Below are positions 8,555-16,859 of a stretch of DNA of 64,000 bases, piece by piece. This DNA comes from Runella defluvii (GTDB lineage Bacteria; Bacteroidota; Bacteroidia; Cytophagales; Spirosomataceae). Below the pieces are notes generated by a model. It saw nothing but the letters and a program-made list of their open reading frames with translations. It did no database searches and was not told the DNA's origin. Within the stretch, counting starts at the first letter, position 1; every line of letters starts with the position of its first letter. A program made the translations under genes and the position numbers. Location: assembly GCF_014195535.1 (NCBI RefSeq), contig NZ_JACIBY010000008.1, forward strand, positions 247,987-311,986, in the 5' to 3' direction.

Positions 8555-9169
8555 ATGAAAACAATGAAAATGATTGCAAGTGTGTTGGTAGCTGGTTTGT
8601 TGGCCGTTAGCGGTGCTTCTGCTACTGAAAAAAATAGCTCGAAAAAAGCAGTTGCCTACAAAGTTGATGCGTCGAAAAGTGTGGTAAAATGGCACGCGAA
8701 AAAAGTAACTGGTGAACACTACGGAACAGTAGCATTGGCAAATGGTTCGTTGAACGTGGACGGCGCTAAAGTAACTGGCGGTTCTTTTGAAATTGACTTG
8801 ACAACCATCAAATGTGATGACTTGACAGATGCAGGTTACAACGCGAAATTGGTGGGTCACTTAAAATCAGATGATTTCTTCTCGGTAGAAAAGCATCCAA
8901 AAGCAAAATTCGTCATCAAGAAAGTGGACGGAACTGGTGCTAACATCAACATCACTGGCGATTTGACAATCAAAGGAATTACTCAAAGCGTAACTTTCCC
9001 TGCGACAGTGAAAGCAGATGCGAAAGGCGTAAGTGCTAACGCGAAAATCACGCTTGACCGTACAAAGTGGGATATTCGTTATGGCTCAAAAACATTCTTT
9101 GCTAACATCGGTGACAAAGCGATTTATGATGATTTCGCTATCGACTTGACATTGGCTGCTGCAAAGTAA
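8555..9169 (+). CDS. YceI family periplasmic protein
   Basis: A 204-residue protein with a signal peptide (MIASVLVAGLLAVSGASA) followed by the YceI lipocalin-like fold: YKVDASKSVVKWHAKKVTGEHYGTV at the start, DLTTIKCDDLTDAGYNAKLVGHLKSDDFFSVEKHPKAKF in the middle and DLTIKGITQSVTFPATV towards the end. YceI proteins bind long isoprenoid molecules such as polyprenyl quinones; a physiological role here is not known. An intrinsic terminator follows directly. A second YceI paralogue lies at 13069-13632 in a different context. Confidence 0.92.
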   Translation: MKTMKMIASVLVAGLLAVSGASATEKNSSKKAVAYKVDASKSVVKWHAKKVTGEHYGTVALANGSLNVDGAKVTGGSFEIDLTTIKCDDLTDAGYNAKLVGHLKSDDFFSVEKHPKAKFVIKKVDGTGANINITGDLTIKGITQSVTFPATVKADAKGVSANAKITLDRTKWDIRYGSKTFFANIGDKAIYDDFAIDLTLAAAK

Positions 9170-9196
9170 CTTGACCTATTTTGAGAAATCAGAAAG

Positions 9197-9228
9197 CCTC
9201 TCCTGAGTTTTGGGAGAGGTTTTTATTT
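9197..9228 (+). terminator. Intrinsic terminator after yceI
   Basis: CCTCTCC (9197-9203) pairs with GGAGAGG (9213-9219) and is followed by TTTTTATTTTTT. It sits 28 bp after the yceI stop codon. Confidence 0.85.
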
Positions 9229-9299
9229 TTTCAGGGGAATGTAATTTTTGAACCTACCCATCGTTTTTTCAATAATGCGATTCCTGACTGCGACCACTT

Positions 9300-10439
9300 A
9301 TGAAACGCCTAATCTGCCTATTAACAGCTCTTTCAAGTTATTCGTTTGCCCAATCTCCTGCGGCAACTCCAAAAACTGACACTTCGGAGGATGATGCCTT
9401 CGTTTGTCATTATTTTGGATTCAAACAACTCCAATCGCCCAAAGACATTTGTAACTACCTGAGCTTTCGCTCCAACCAACATGCAGAAGCGGTCGTGGAC
9501 CGAATCTTAAAGCAAGTGGGCTTGTTGCGAAACTTTATCGTGGTCGAGTGTCCCAACACCGAAAACTGCTTTGCGACGGTGGTGGACGGCCAACGCTACA
9601 TCGTTTATGACGGTGCGTTTATGAAGCGCGTTGAAAACGTAACCCACACCGACTGGTCGGCCATCAGTATTGTAGCGCACGAAATTGGGCACCATTTACA
9701 AGGCCACACCATTGATGGAAAAGGGGCGCGTCCGCAAAAAGAACTCGAAGCCGACCGTTTTTCAGGTTTTGTCATGCAGCGCCTTGGGGCTTCCTTAGAA
9801 GAGTCGCTGGTGGCCATCAAAACCTTGGGTGACGACAAAGCCACGTATTCTCATCCTGCCAAAACATACCGCATTGACGCCATTCGGCAAGGTTGGATGG
9901 ATGCGGCAGGGCTAACAACGACCGCCACACCGTCGAAATCAGAAGCACCCCTAACGGCCAAAAATCAAAGTAAAATTCCCGTAACTGTCGCCTCTACAAG
10001 CACGGGTTCGTTTCCAGCTTCCGACGATGACGAGGAGGAAGAAGAAGACGACAAGGTAGGGTGTACTGCGGGAAATTGTGAAAATGGGTACGGCATTTAT
10101 GTACACGAAAGCGGCGAGCGATACGAAGGAGATTTTCGGATGGGGCGACGCCACGGCATTGGAGTTCAATACTATCCCGACGGAAAAATGAAGTACAAAG
10201 GTGATTTTCAGGCCGACCAACGTGCGGGCTACGGCGCTTATTATTTCCCCAATGGCGATAAGTACGTCGGAATTTTTCAAAATAATTTACCCAATGGAAA
10301 GGGAACGTACTATTACGTGGATGGTGATCGATTTGTGGGTATCTTTGCCAACGGAAAACGCAACGGACAAGGCGCATTTTATCACCGTAATGGACGCAAA
10401 GAAGTTGGAGTCTATACCAACGACGAGCGAGTAAAATAG
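9300..10439 (+). CDS. Secreted HExxH metalloprotease-like protein with C-terminal MORN repeats
   Basis: A 379-residue protein with a short signal peptide (MKRLICLLTALSSYSFAQ). Residues about 50-200 form a zinc-peptidase-like domain with HEIGHHLQGH at about 127-136 and a downstream ELEADRFSGFVMQRLGAS helix that supplies the likely third ligand (Glu) and the Asp-Arg seen in M48-like families. An acidic, Ser-rich linker (DDDEEEEEDDK, about 240-252) leads to about five MORN repeats (GYGIYVHESGERYEGDF, GYGAYYFPNGDKYVGIF, GKGTYYYVDGDRFVGIF and similar). MORN repeats often act in membrane or protein binding. The substrate is unknown. Bounded by terminators on both sides, so monocistronic. Confidence 0.8.
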   Translation: MKRLICLLTALSSYSFAQSPAATPKTDTSEDDAFVCHYFGFKQLQSPKDICNYLSFRSNQHAEAVVDRILKQVGLLRNFIVVECPNTENCFATVVDGQRYIVYDGAFMKRVENVTHTDWSAISIVAHEIGHHLQGHTIDGKGARPQKELEADRFSGFVMQRLGASLEESLVAIKTLGDDKATYSHPAKTYRIDAIRQGWMDAAGLTTTATPSKSEAPLTAKNQSKIPVTVASTSTGSFPASDDDEEEEEDDKVGCTAGNCENGYGIYVHESGERYEGDFRMGRRHGIGVQYYPDGKMKYKGDFQADQRAGYGAYYFPNGDKYVGIFQNNLPNGKGTYYYVDGDRFVGIFANGKRNGQGAFYHRNGRKEVGVYTNDERVK

Positions 10440-10491
10440 AAATTACCTGTTTTATCAAACATAATAAACATCATTTTGTTGTAAATTGGCG

Positions 10492-10522
10492 AGCCGCTGT
10501 AAAAAGCGGCTTTTGGTTTTTT
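10492..10522 (+). terminator. Intrinsic terminator after the protease-MORN gene
   Basis: AGCCGCT (10492-10498) pairs with AGCGGCT (10505-10511), followed by TTTGGTTTTTT. It separates the protease-MORN gene from the DUF72 gene. Confidence 0.8.
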
Positions 10523-10537
10523 AAAGCGAATACCTAC

Positions 10538-11446
10538 ATGGATTTTGGAAAATTAACGGATATTTCGGGGGTTAATTTTGCGCTACCCACTGACCCAGTT
10601 TTCAATCAGAGTGTGTTAAAAGGAACTCCCATTGCGGGAGAAAAACAAGTATTTGTTGGGCCACCCATTTGGGCCAATAAAGAATGGGTGGGGAAAATTT
10701 ATCCCACCACGGCCAAAGAAAAAGATTTCCTTTACCATTATAGTCGTCAGTTCAATACGATTGAATTAAACGTAACGCACTACCAAATTCCGTCGGAGTC
10801 CACCATTCAGCGGTGGAAAGAGTCGGTGCCTGCTCATTTTAAGTTTTGCCCCAAATGGCCCCAAGAAATAAGCCATGACCGCCAATTGCGCGGTTGTGAA
10901 CCTTTAAGCGACGCATTTACCAAGTCGGTGTTGGGCTTAGAGGCTAATCTTGGTATGACTTTTCTTCAACTAGGGCCGTATTTTGACGCGCGCCAATCCA
11001 AGGTGTTAATGACTTTTTTGAAACAACTCCCCCCTAAATTTCCCATAGCGGTCGAATTTCGTCACCCCGATTGGTTTGCGCAACCAATGATTTGGCAAGA
11101 AACCTTGCAGATGCTGCACGAGCTAGGCGTGGGCACAGTCATGTCGGATGTGGCAGGCCGCCGCGATGTGGTTCACATGGGCCTGTCAAATTCAACGCTT
11201 ACGCTCCGCTTTGTGGGCAATGAACTTCACCCGACCGACTACAGCAGGGTGGACGAATGGGTACAGCGTTTAAAAAATTGGTTTGAAACGGGGTTGTCAA
11301 CCGCCTACATTTTTGTTCACTGTGGTGAAAATCTTCATGCTCCCGAGCTGTCGAGCTATTGGATTGAGCAAATAAATAAACACTGCCACTTTGCACTCTT
11401 AGCTCCTCGTATTCAGCCTAAAGTAATCCAAGGCTCGTTGTTTTAA
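10538..11446 (+). CDS. DUF72 domain-containing protein
   Basis: A 302-residue cytoplasmic protein of the DUF72 (YecE-like) TIM-barrel family. Recognisable segments are GPPIWANKEWVGKIYP, FLYHYSRQFNTIELNVTHYQ (about 65-85), HFKFCPKWPQEISHDRQL, FLQLGPYF, FPIAVEFRHPDWF (about 165-178) and YIFVHCGENLHAPE near the end. The family has structural resemblance to sugar-processing TIM barrels, but no biochemical function is established that I know of. Starts at ATG 10538, 16 bp after the preceding terminator. Its neighbours do not suggest a pathway. Confidence 0.88.
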   Translation: MDFGKLTDISGVNFALPTDPVFNQSVLKGTPIAGEKQVFVGPPIWANKEWVGKIYPTTAKEKDFLYHYSRQFNTIELNVTHYQIPSESTIQRWKESVPAHFKFCPKWPQEISHDRQLRGCEPLSDAFTKSVLGLEANLGMTFLQLGPYFDARQSKVLMTFLKQLPPKFPIAVEFRHPDWFAQPMIWQETLQMLHELGVGTVMSDVAGRRDVVHMGLSNSTLTLRFVGNELHPTDYSRVDEWVQRLKNWFETGLSTAYIFVHCGENLHAPELSSYWIEQINKHCHFALLAPRIQPKVIQGSLF

Positions 11447-11564
11447 TTGCTTCTCTTTTGCTACAAGGCATAAAAAAAAGTGCCGTTCACGCAACCATAT
11501 CGGTTGGAGACTCGTAGATACGTTCAAAAGGAGTTTTTAACCAACAATCCATTTTTCTTTCAAC

Positions 11565-12080
11565 ATGAAAAATCAAACCATGAAACGAGGACAATTTTTG
11601 CGCAATTTGGGGCTTAGTAGCAGTGCGTTAATGGCATTTTACTGCATGGGAACAACCCTGACAGCTTGCTCAAGCGGGAGTGTTGACCCAGATACTTCTG
11701 GAACAGGCTCAAACACAGGGACAAATACAGGCACCACTGGCTTGACTGGTAACGCGGATTTGAGCAAAGGAGCGATTAGTTTTACCCTTGATTTAACGTC
11801 AAGCACCTACTCAACTTTAAAAACGGATGGACGCTTTGTGGTAGTCGGTAGTGTGATTGTGGCCAATGCCAAAGGCACCATCGTTGCCCTTTCAAAAACG
11901 TGTACCCACGAAGGTACAACCATTGATTACCGCTCGGCTCAAAATGATTTTTATTGTAGCAATCATGGTTCAGAATTTAGCACAACAGGTGCTGTAGAAG
12001 TCGGACCAGCTACCAAAGCCTTGACAGTATATAAAGCCCAACTAAGTGCCAATGGCAATACGCTCACAGTAAGTGCCTAA
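11565..12080 (+). CDS. Rieske [2Fe-2S] domain lipoprotein
   Basis: A 171-residue exported protein. The N-terminus has a hydrophobic signal with likely lipobox TLTACSS, so the mature protein is probably lipid-anchored; a Ser/Thr/Gly-rich spacer follows. The Rieske cluster-binding motifs are CTHEG (about residue 115) and CSNHGSEF (about 130), supplying the Cys-His and Cys-His ligands. This is an electron-transfer domain without a catalytic partner domain. A second ATG at 11580 (MKRGQFLRNLG) is an alternative start. It is followed by a DUF5777 barrel protein (56 bp) and a YceI protein (29 bp), an apparent three-gene operon that suggests a shared envelope redox role. Confidence 0.88.
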   Translation: MKNQTMKRGQFLRNLGLSSSALMAFYCMGTTLTACSSGSVDPDTSGTGSNTGTNTGTTGLTGNADLSKGAISFTLDLTSSTYSTLKTDGRFVVVGSVIVANAKGTIVALSKTCTHEGTTIDYRSAQNDFYCSNHGSEFSTTGAVEVGPATKALTVYKAQLSANGNTLTVSA

Positions 12081-12136
12081 TTTCCGAAGTTCCTCAATTA
12101 ATAAAAAGCTTGTAACACATTTGATATTCCCAGATT

Positions 12137-13039
12137 ATGAAAGTAGTTGCTAAAATAGCCCTATTGTGGCTAGTGATAGGTATGGTCAAGGCAAATGCCC
12201 AAGATGACTTGACAAAATTGCTGGAGCAAGAAACTCCCAAAACAACCGACTATACCTCTGCGACCTTCAAAGGGACACGGATTATCAATGGGCATTCGGT
12301 TGAAACAGTGAAGAAAAATCACCTTGATTTTTTGATTCACCACCGTTTTGACCGCCTCAATTCGGGTGCCTATAATTTGTTTGGACTTGATTATTCTACT
12401 GTCCGTTTGGGGTTTGAATACGGTCTGACCGACAACATCATGATTGGAGTTGGGCGTAGCAGTGTCCAAAAAACCTACGATTTCTTTGGGAAAGCCAAGT
12501 TGTTGCGGCAGGCAAGTGGAACAAAAAATATCCCCGTGTCTATCACAGGTTTGGTTAGCGCAGTCATCGAAACCCAAGATAAGACGCTTTCTACCCAAGA
12601 CAAAACCTCGTACTGTACGCAATTGCTGATTGCAAGAAAATTTAATGACAAGCTGTCGCTGCAATTGAACCCAACGTTATTGTACCGCAATCGAGTGGCT
12701 ACGGCTGCGCAAGAACGCGCGTTGTTTGCCCTTGGTTTTGGGGGACGAATGAAAGTCAGTAAGCGCGTCTCGTTGAATGCCGAATACTATTGGGCTTTCC
12801 GCGATCAAGATATTATCAATGACCTTGGCGATAAGTACAATAACTCGTTGGCAATTGGCTTTGACATCGAAACGGGTGGGCACGTTTTCCAGCTCCACTT
12901 CACCAATTCATCAGGTATGGTTGAAAAACAATTTATTGGCGATACGGCGGGGAGTTGGGGCAAAGGCGATATTCGCTACGGATTCAATGTGTCGCGTACG
13001 TTTAGCTTCGACAAGAGAGCTAAAAGCATGATGAAATAA
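12137..13039 (+). CDS. DUF5777 family beta-barrel protein
   Basis: A 300-residue protein with a signal peptide (ALLWLVIGMVKANAQ) and a body of alternating hydrophobic residues that suggests an outer-membrane beta-barrel. The segments FKGTRIINGHSVETVKKNHLDF..HHRF and LFGLDYSTVRLGFEYGLTDNIMIGVGRS are typical of the DUF5777 family. Function is unknown. It lies between a Rieske lipoprotein and a YceI protein in one operon, so a role in delivering or exchanging electrons or a lipophilic carrier at the outer membrane is an inference from context only. Confidence 0.8.
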   Translation: MKVVAKIALLWLVIGMVKANAQDDLTKLLEQETPKTTDYTSATFKGTRIINGHSVETVKKNHLDFLIHHRFDRLNSGAYNLFGLDYSTVRLGFEYGLTDNIMIGVGRSSVQKTYDFFGKAKLLRQASGTKNIPVSITGLVSAVIETQDKTLSTQDKTSYCTQLLIARKFNDKLSLQLNPTLLYRNRVATAAQERALFALGFGGRMKVSKRVSLNAEYYWAFRDQDIINDLGDKYNNSLAIGFDIETGGHVFQLHFTNSSGMVEKQFIGDTAGSWGKGDIRYGFNVSRTFSFDKRAKSMMK

Positions 13040-13068
13040 AAACATACAATCATCTCAAACCTATTTGA

Positions 13069-13632
13069 ATGGCTATGAAAACACGCATCAAACTTTTCTT
13101 GGGCTACCTGCTATTTGTGGGTTCGCTGCAAGCACAGGGGATATATCTGACCAATAAGGGAGAAACCACTTTCTTCTCAGAAACCCCCGTCGAGGACATT
13201 TCGGCAGTGAATAAGAACAGTGTAAGTATCATCAACACCGCAACGGGGGACGTAGCCGTGCAAATGGTGATGAAGCAGTTTGATTTTCCCAATAAGTTGA
13301 TGCAGGAGCATTTCAACGAAAACTACATGGATTCGGACAAGTATCCCAAAGCCGTTTTTAAAGGAAAGTTGGTAGAAAAAATTGATTACACGAAAAACGG
13401 GACGTACGACGTCTCTGCCACGGGTGATTTAACGATTCATGGAGTGACAAAACCTCGTACCCTCAAGGGAAAACTCACTGTGGCTGAGGGAACAATCTCC
13501 ATTAGCTCTGAGTTTGACGTTGCCTTGGTAGATCACAATATAGAGGTGCCACAGATGGTTTTTGTGAAAATCGCGCAGGTAATTAAAGTGAAATGTAAGT
13601 ACAGTATGGCGCCACAAGCTGCTAAAAAATAA
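13069..13632 (+). CDS. YceI family protein (second paralogue)
   Basis: A 187-residue protein with a signal peptide (LFLGYLLFVGSLQAQG). It shows YceI-fold hallmarks: QFDFPNKLMQEHFNENYMDSDKYPKAVFKGKLV (about 65-100) and ATGDLTIHGVTKPRTLKGKLTV. Compared with the paralogue at 8555 the N-terminal strand motif is poorly conserved (GIYLTNKGETTFFSETPVED), so its ligand may differ. It is the third gene of the Rieske-DUF5777-YceI operon, 29 bp after the DUF5777 stop, and is closed by a terminator at 13670. Start taken at ATG 13069; ATG 13075 is equally possible. Confidence 0.85.
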   Translation: MAMKTRIKLFLGYLLFVGSLQAQGIYLTNKGETTFFSETPVEDISAVNKNSVSIINTATGDVAVQMVMKQFDFPNKLMQEHFNENYMDSDKYPKAVFKGKLVEKIDYTKNGTYDVSATGDLTIHGVTKPRTLKGKLTVAEGTISISSEFDVALVDHNIEVPQMVFVKIAQVIKVKCKYSMAPQAAKK

Positions 13633-13669
13633 AGTAAAATAAGTATAGGTGTCGCACAGATTCCTTTTG

Positions 13670-13702
13670 ATGAGTGGTCTTAACCAAGACTACTCATTTT
13701 TT
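13670..13702 (+). terminator. Intrinsic terminator closing the Rieske operon
   Basis: ATGAGTGGTCTT (13670-13681) pairs with AAGACTACTCAT (13686-13697) with one G-T wobble around the loop AACC, followed by a T run. Confidence 0.85.
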
Positions 13703-13731
13703 GTTTCTCTTAATTTATCACTTTTAGTATC

Positions 13732-14427
13732 ATGACAAAATTCAAATTCACACTCGTTTTTGCAGCAGCAGCGCTTATTTTGACCTGCGGATTTGTGCAA
13801 AAAAAAGGAAAATGGCAAAAGCTTTTCAATGGTAAAGATTTCAGCGGTTGGCACAACTTTAACAAGCAAGGGCAGCCCGTGTCGGATAAATGGAAGGTAG
13901 AAGATGGTGCAATGACCCTTACTGCCAGAGGCGGTGGTGATTTAGTAACTGACCAGGAGTTCGAAAATTTTGAGTTGGAAATGGAGTGGAAAATCGCCGA
14001 AAAAGGCAATAGCGGCGTGATGTGGGGCGTAGTAGAAGACAAAAAATATTGTTGCCCTTACAGCACAGGGCCAGAAATGCAAGTATTGGACGATGCCAAA
14101 CACCCAGATTCGTTTGCAGGTAAAAATGGTAACCACAAAGCAGGTTCATTGTATGACATGATTCCACCCGCAGACCTGACGGCCGTGAAGCCCGCAGGAG
14201 AGTGGAACAAGGCTAAAATGGTTATTTCAAATGGACAAGGAACATTTTGGTTGAACGGTAAGCAAATGGTGACATTCCCAACCAAAGGAGAAGGATGGGA
14301 TGCCTTGGTTGCCAATAGTAAATTTAAGACTTGGGAAGGATTTGGAAAATTTGCAAAAGGCAAGATTGCGTTGCAAGATCACGGCGACAAAGTATGGTAC
14401 CGCAATGTCCGTATTCGTGAACTGTAG
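13732..14427 (+). CDS. DUF1080 (3-keto-disaccharide hydrolase fold) secreted protein
   Basis: A 231-residue exported protein (signal FTLVFAAAALILTCGF). It has the DUF1080 concanavalin-like fold signatures: KLFNGKDFSGWHNF (about 30-43), FENFELEMEWKIAEKGNSGVMWGV (about 80-105), GPEMQVLDDAKHPD, and IALQDHGDKVWYRNVRIREL at the C-terminus. The family includes 3-keto-glycoside hydrolases and lectin-like proteins, so it probably acts on oligosaccharides in the periplasm or outside. It is followed by two terminator hairpins and then a DeoR-type regulator, whose sugar-phosphate specificity could be related. Confidence 0.88.
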   Translation: MTKFKFTLVFAAAALILTCGFVQKKGKWQKLFNGKDFSGWHNFNKQGQPVSDKWKVEDGAMTLTARGGGDLVTDQEFENFELEMEWKIAEKGNSGVMWGVVEDKKYCCPYSTGPEMQVLDDAKHPDSFAGKNGNHKAGSLYDMIPPADLTAVKPAGEWNKAKMVISNGQGTFWLNGKQMVTFPTKGEGWDALVANSKFKTWEGFGKFAKGKIALQDHGDKVWYRNVRIREL

Positions 14428-14439
14428 ATAAAAACACAA

Positions 14440-14547
14440 ACCCAGCTGAAACAGCTGGGTCTGACGTTCCTATCCACATCATTTTAAAACAGATTCTTGT
14501 AAAACCTCGCAGCTACACAAACCCCTAAGGTAGCGCGAGGTTTTTTT
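14440..14547 (+). terminator. Two hairpins after the DUF1080 gene; the second is an intrinsic terminator
   Basis: First hairpin: CCCAGCTG (14441-14448) with CAGCTGGG (14452-14459), no T run. Second: AAAACCTCGC (14501-14510) with GCGAGGTTTT (14535-14544), followed by TTT, a convincing terminator. Confidence 0.8.
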
Positions 14548-14579
14548 CATCATAGGTCAAGTTGTGATTGAATCAACAC

Positions 14580-14658
14580 TGCAAAAATATGCAAACTTTT
14601 TGTTTTAATGCAACTTTTTTTTGCATTTTTTTGCAAAGAATTTTCAATACTTTGCAAA
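14580..14658 (+). promoter_or_regulatory. Cluster of TGCAA/TTGCA motifs upstream of deoR
   Basis: Six copies of TGCAA or its complement TTGCA occur at about 14580, 14590, 14609, 14621, 14632 and 14652 in a very AT-rich stretch; the last is the palindrome TTTGCAAA. A weak TACTTTG -7-like element overlaps the last copy. Helically spaced copies ahead of a regulator gene suggest operator sites, possibly for autoregulation. Confidence 0.45.
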
Positions 14659-14691
14659 CGATACTTGGATACCTGTCAGACACGTTAACCT

Positions 14692-15441
14692 ATGATTAAA
14701 GAAGAACGCCAACGGCTCATTATTGAGAAGCTCAATCGTGACCAAAAAATCAATTTGTTGGAGTTGAGCCAATTGTTGAATGTCTCCTACGATAGCATTC
14801 GTCGCGATGTCATTGAGCTAGAAGACAAGGGGCTTTTGAAGAAAGTCCACGGAGGTGCGGTGGCCAATTCGTATTTATCGTTTAAAAATACGCACAATTA
14901 TAGCGCCGATCAGCAAGAAGTAGTGATGCTGACCCGAAAAGCTCAAAAGCTTTTTTACAATCACCAGACAATACTCATGGATGGTGGGACAACCAATTTT
15001 CATATTGCGGAGCAGTTTCCTAAAAATCTGGAAATGACCGTGATTACGAATAGCTTACCCTTGGCCGCGGTATTGAACGAACATCCCAAAATCGAGACCA
15101 TCTTACTGGGAGGCACTTACCATAAACGCTATCAAATCACGATTGGTAACCAAGTAATGAAGCAACTTGAGCATATTCGGGTGGATTTGTACTTGATGGG
15201 TTTTAATGGGCTAGATCCCGAAGTGGGCGTTACGCTACGCCATTATGAAGAGTCGGTCTTAAAACAGAAAATGGCGCAAGCAGCCAAAAAAGTAGCTATT
15301 TGCGCCATTACTGAAAAGCTGCATACAGTAGAAACCTATAAGGTATGCGACTTACAAGATATTGATATTTTGATAACAAGTTTAAAGCCTTCTGACGTCA
15401 CTTTAAATGCGTTTCGACAGCAAGGTATTGAACTCATCTAA
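14692..15441 (+). CDS. DeoR/GlpR family transcriptional regulator
   Basis: A 249-residue repressor-like protein. The N-terminal helix-turn-helix is the classic DeoR motif (MIKEERQRLIIEKLNRDQKI, then ELSQLLNVSYDSIRRDVIEL and KKVHGGAV, residues 1-60). The C-terminal sensor domain contains LMDGGTTNFHIAEQF, VITNSLPLAAVL, LLGGTYHKRYQITIG and YLMGFNGLD, which bind phosphorylated sugars in this family. Target genes are not evident; the preceding DUF1080 gene is a candidate. It may bind the repeated TTGCA motifs upstream. Confidence 0.92.
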   Translation: MIKEERQRLIIEKLNRDQKINLLELSQLLNVSYDSIRRDVIELEDKGLLKKVHGGAVANSYLSFKNTHNYSADQQEVVMLTRKAQKLFYNHQTILMDGGTTNFHIAEQFPKNLEMTVITNSLPLAAVLNEHPKIETILLGGTYHKRYQITIGNQVMKQLEHIRVDLYLMGFNGLDPEVGVTLRHYEESVLKQKMAQAAKKVAICAITEKLHTVETYKVCDLQDIDILITSLKPSDVTLNAFRQQGIELI

Positions 15442-15465
15442 AAACATTGCAAAAGTTTGCAGTTG

Positions 15466-16758
15466 TTAAAGAATACCTTCGTCAGGGGTACGTTGTACAA
15501 GAATTTTGTCAATACGACTTTTATCCATGTCGATGATTTCAAAGCGATATTCCTGCCAAGTAAAATGTTCGCCAGTGGCAGGAATATCCTTGATAATGTG
15601 CAAGGCAAATCCGCCGAGGGTATTAAACCCAGTCAGTTCTTTGTTGTCTTCGACCACAATATCAAAGTGGTCGAGGAAATCTTCCCAAGGAAGCTGTGCA
15701 TCCACCAAAAAGCTGCCGTCTTCGCGCTCAACGATGTCGTAGTTAAATTCATTCGTTTCTGACAAATCACCCACCAGAACGTCCATAATGTCGTTGAGGG
15801 TGGCAATGCCTTGCATGGCGCCGTATTCATCGACGATGATGCCAAAGTGCACGCGTCGCTCCTTAAATTTTTCTAAAGCTTGGTACGCTTTTATATTTTC
15901 GGGAATGTATAAAGTTTCTCTCGCCAACGTCTCCAACCGTCGAAGCTGACCGTCGAGGTCTTCGCCGAGCAAGTCTTTGACATAAATTAAACCAACAATA
16001 TTGTCGATTCCGTCATTACAAAGGGGATATACCGAATGTTTGGATTCTAAGATTTTTGCCCTATTCACGTCGGGTTCATCGGCGGCATCTAGCCAAGTCA
16101 CTTCTTGGCGATTGGTCATCAATGAAACAATTTTGCGATCGCCGAGGTGAAATACGTTTTCAACAATTTCTTGCTCGATTTCATCAATGGCACCTCCCGT
16201 GGTTCCTTCTTGGATAATTGTTTTAATTTCTTCCTCCGTGATTGCTTGGTTTTGTGGCTTAATGCGCAGCAATTTCATAATCAAATCGCTCGATTTGGCC
16301 AACAACCAAATAAACGGGGCCGTAAGGGTCGAAAGCCAATTCATTGGCGTTGCCATAAACTTGGCAATAGCTTCGGGGTTGGCCATCCCGATTCGTTTAG
16401 GAACAAGTTCCCCAAGTACCAACGAGAGATAAGTGACAAAAAGGACAACACCCCCAACGGCAATGCTGTGGGCGTAGGGTTTAAGCAACTCAAACTGTTC
16501 GATGTACGTTTGAAAATCAGTTGTAATACGTTCGCCACTGAATACCCCGTTGAGGATACCAATGAGCGTGATACCAATCTGTACTGTGGATAAGAAGCGA
16601 TTGGGAGAGTTGGCAAGTTCAAGCGCGTGCTGGGCTTGACGGTCACCGTTGCGGGCCGCGGTTTCCAATTTCGACTTTCGCGATGAGACAAGCGCGATTT
16701 CCGACATGGAGAAAATTCCGTTAATGAGAACGAGTAGAACGATTACAAGTAGTTCCAC
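15466..16758 (-). CDS. Hemolysin-family CNNM/CorC protein (DUF21-CBS-CorC_HlyC)
   Basis: A 430-residue membrane protein. Residues 1-190 are the DUF21 transmembrane domain (MELLVIVLLVLINGIFSMSE, then VLGELVPKRIGMANPE). A CBS pair follows (about 205-325; TWLDAADEPDVNRAKILESK, VHFGIIVDEYGAMQGIATLNDIM). The C-terminal CorC_HlyC domain comes last (about 345-425; GSFLVDAQLPWEDF). The family is linked to Mg2+/Co2+ transport, and the name hemolysin is historical. The start codon is GTG at 16758. It is divergent from the Nudix gene, and the roughly 100 bp between them hold promoter-like elements for both directions. Confidence 0.92.
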   Translation of the reverse strand: MELLVIVLLVLINGIFSMSEIALVSSRKSKLETAARNGDRQAQHALELANSPNRFLSTVQIGITLIGILNGVFSGERITTDFQTYIEQFELLKPYAHSIAVGGVVLFVTYLSLVLGELVPKRIGMANPEAIAKFMATPMNWLSTLTAPFIWLLAKSSDLIMKLLRIKPQNQAITEEEIKTIIQEGTTGGAIDEIEQEIVENVFHLGDRKIVSLMTNRQEVTWLDAADEPDVNRAKILESKHSVYPLCNDGIDNIVGLIYVKDLLGEDLDGQLRRLETLARETLYIPENIKAYQALEKFKERRVHFGIIVDEYGAMQGIATLNDIMDVLVGDLSETNEFNYDIVEREDGSFLVDAQLPWEDFLDHFDIVVEDNKELTGFNTLGGFALHIIKDIPATGEHFTWQEYRFEIIDMDKSRIDKILVQRTPDEGIL

Positions 16759-16801
16759 GAAGGGGGGATGGTTGGTACAATTGCAAAATTATCAAAACTA
16801 T

Positions 16802-16835
16802 TTGCTATCCAAAACAATCGCATTTGCTAATTTTG
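16802..16835 (+). promoter_or_regulatory. Candidate promoter of the Nudix gene
   Basis: TTG at 16802-16804 and TAATTTTG at 16828-16835 (perfect TAnnTTTG), 23 bp apart, 24 bp ahead of ATG 16860. A minus-strand TAGTTTTG at 16800-16793 may serve the divergent CNNM gene, but no well-spaced -33 partner was found. Confidence 0.5.
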
Positions 16836-16859
16836 TCAAGTTTTACTTTCCATAGCAGA

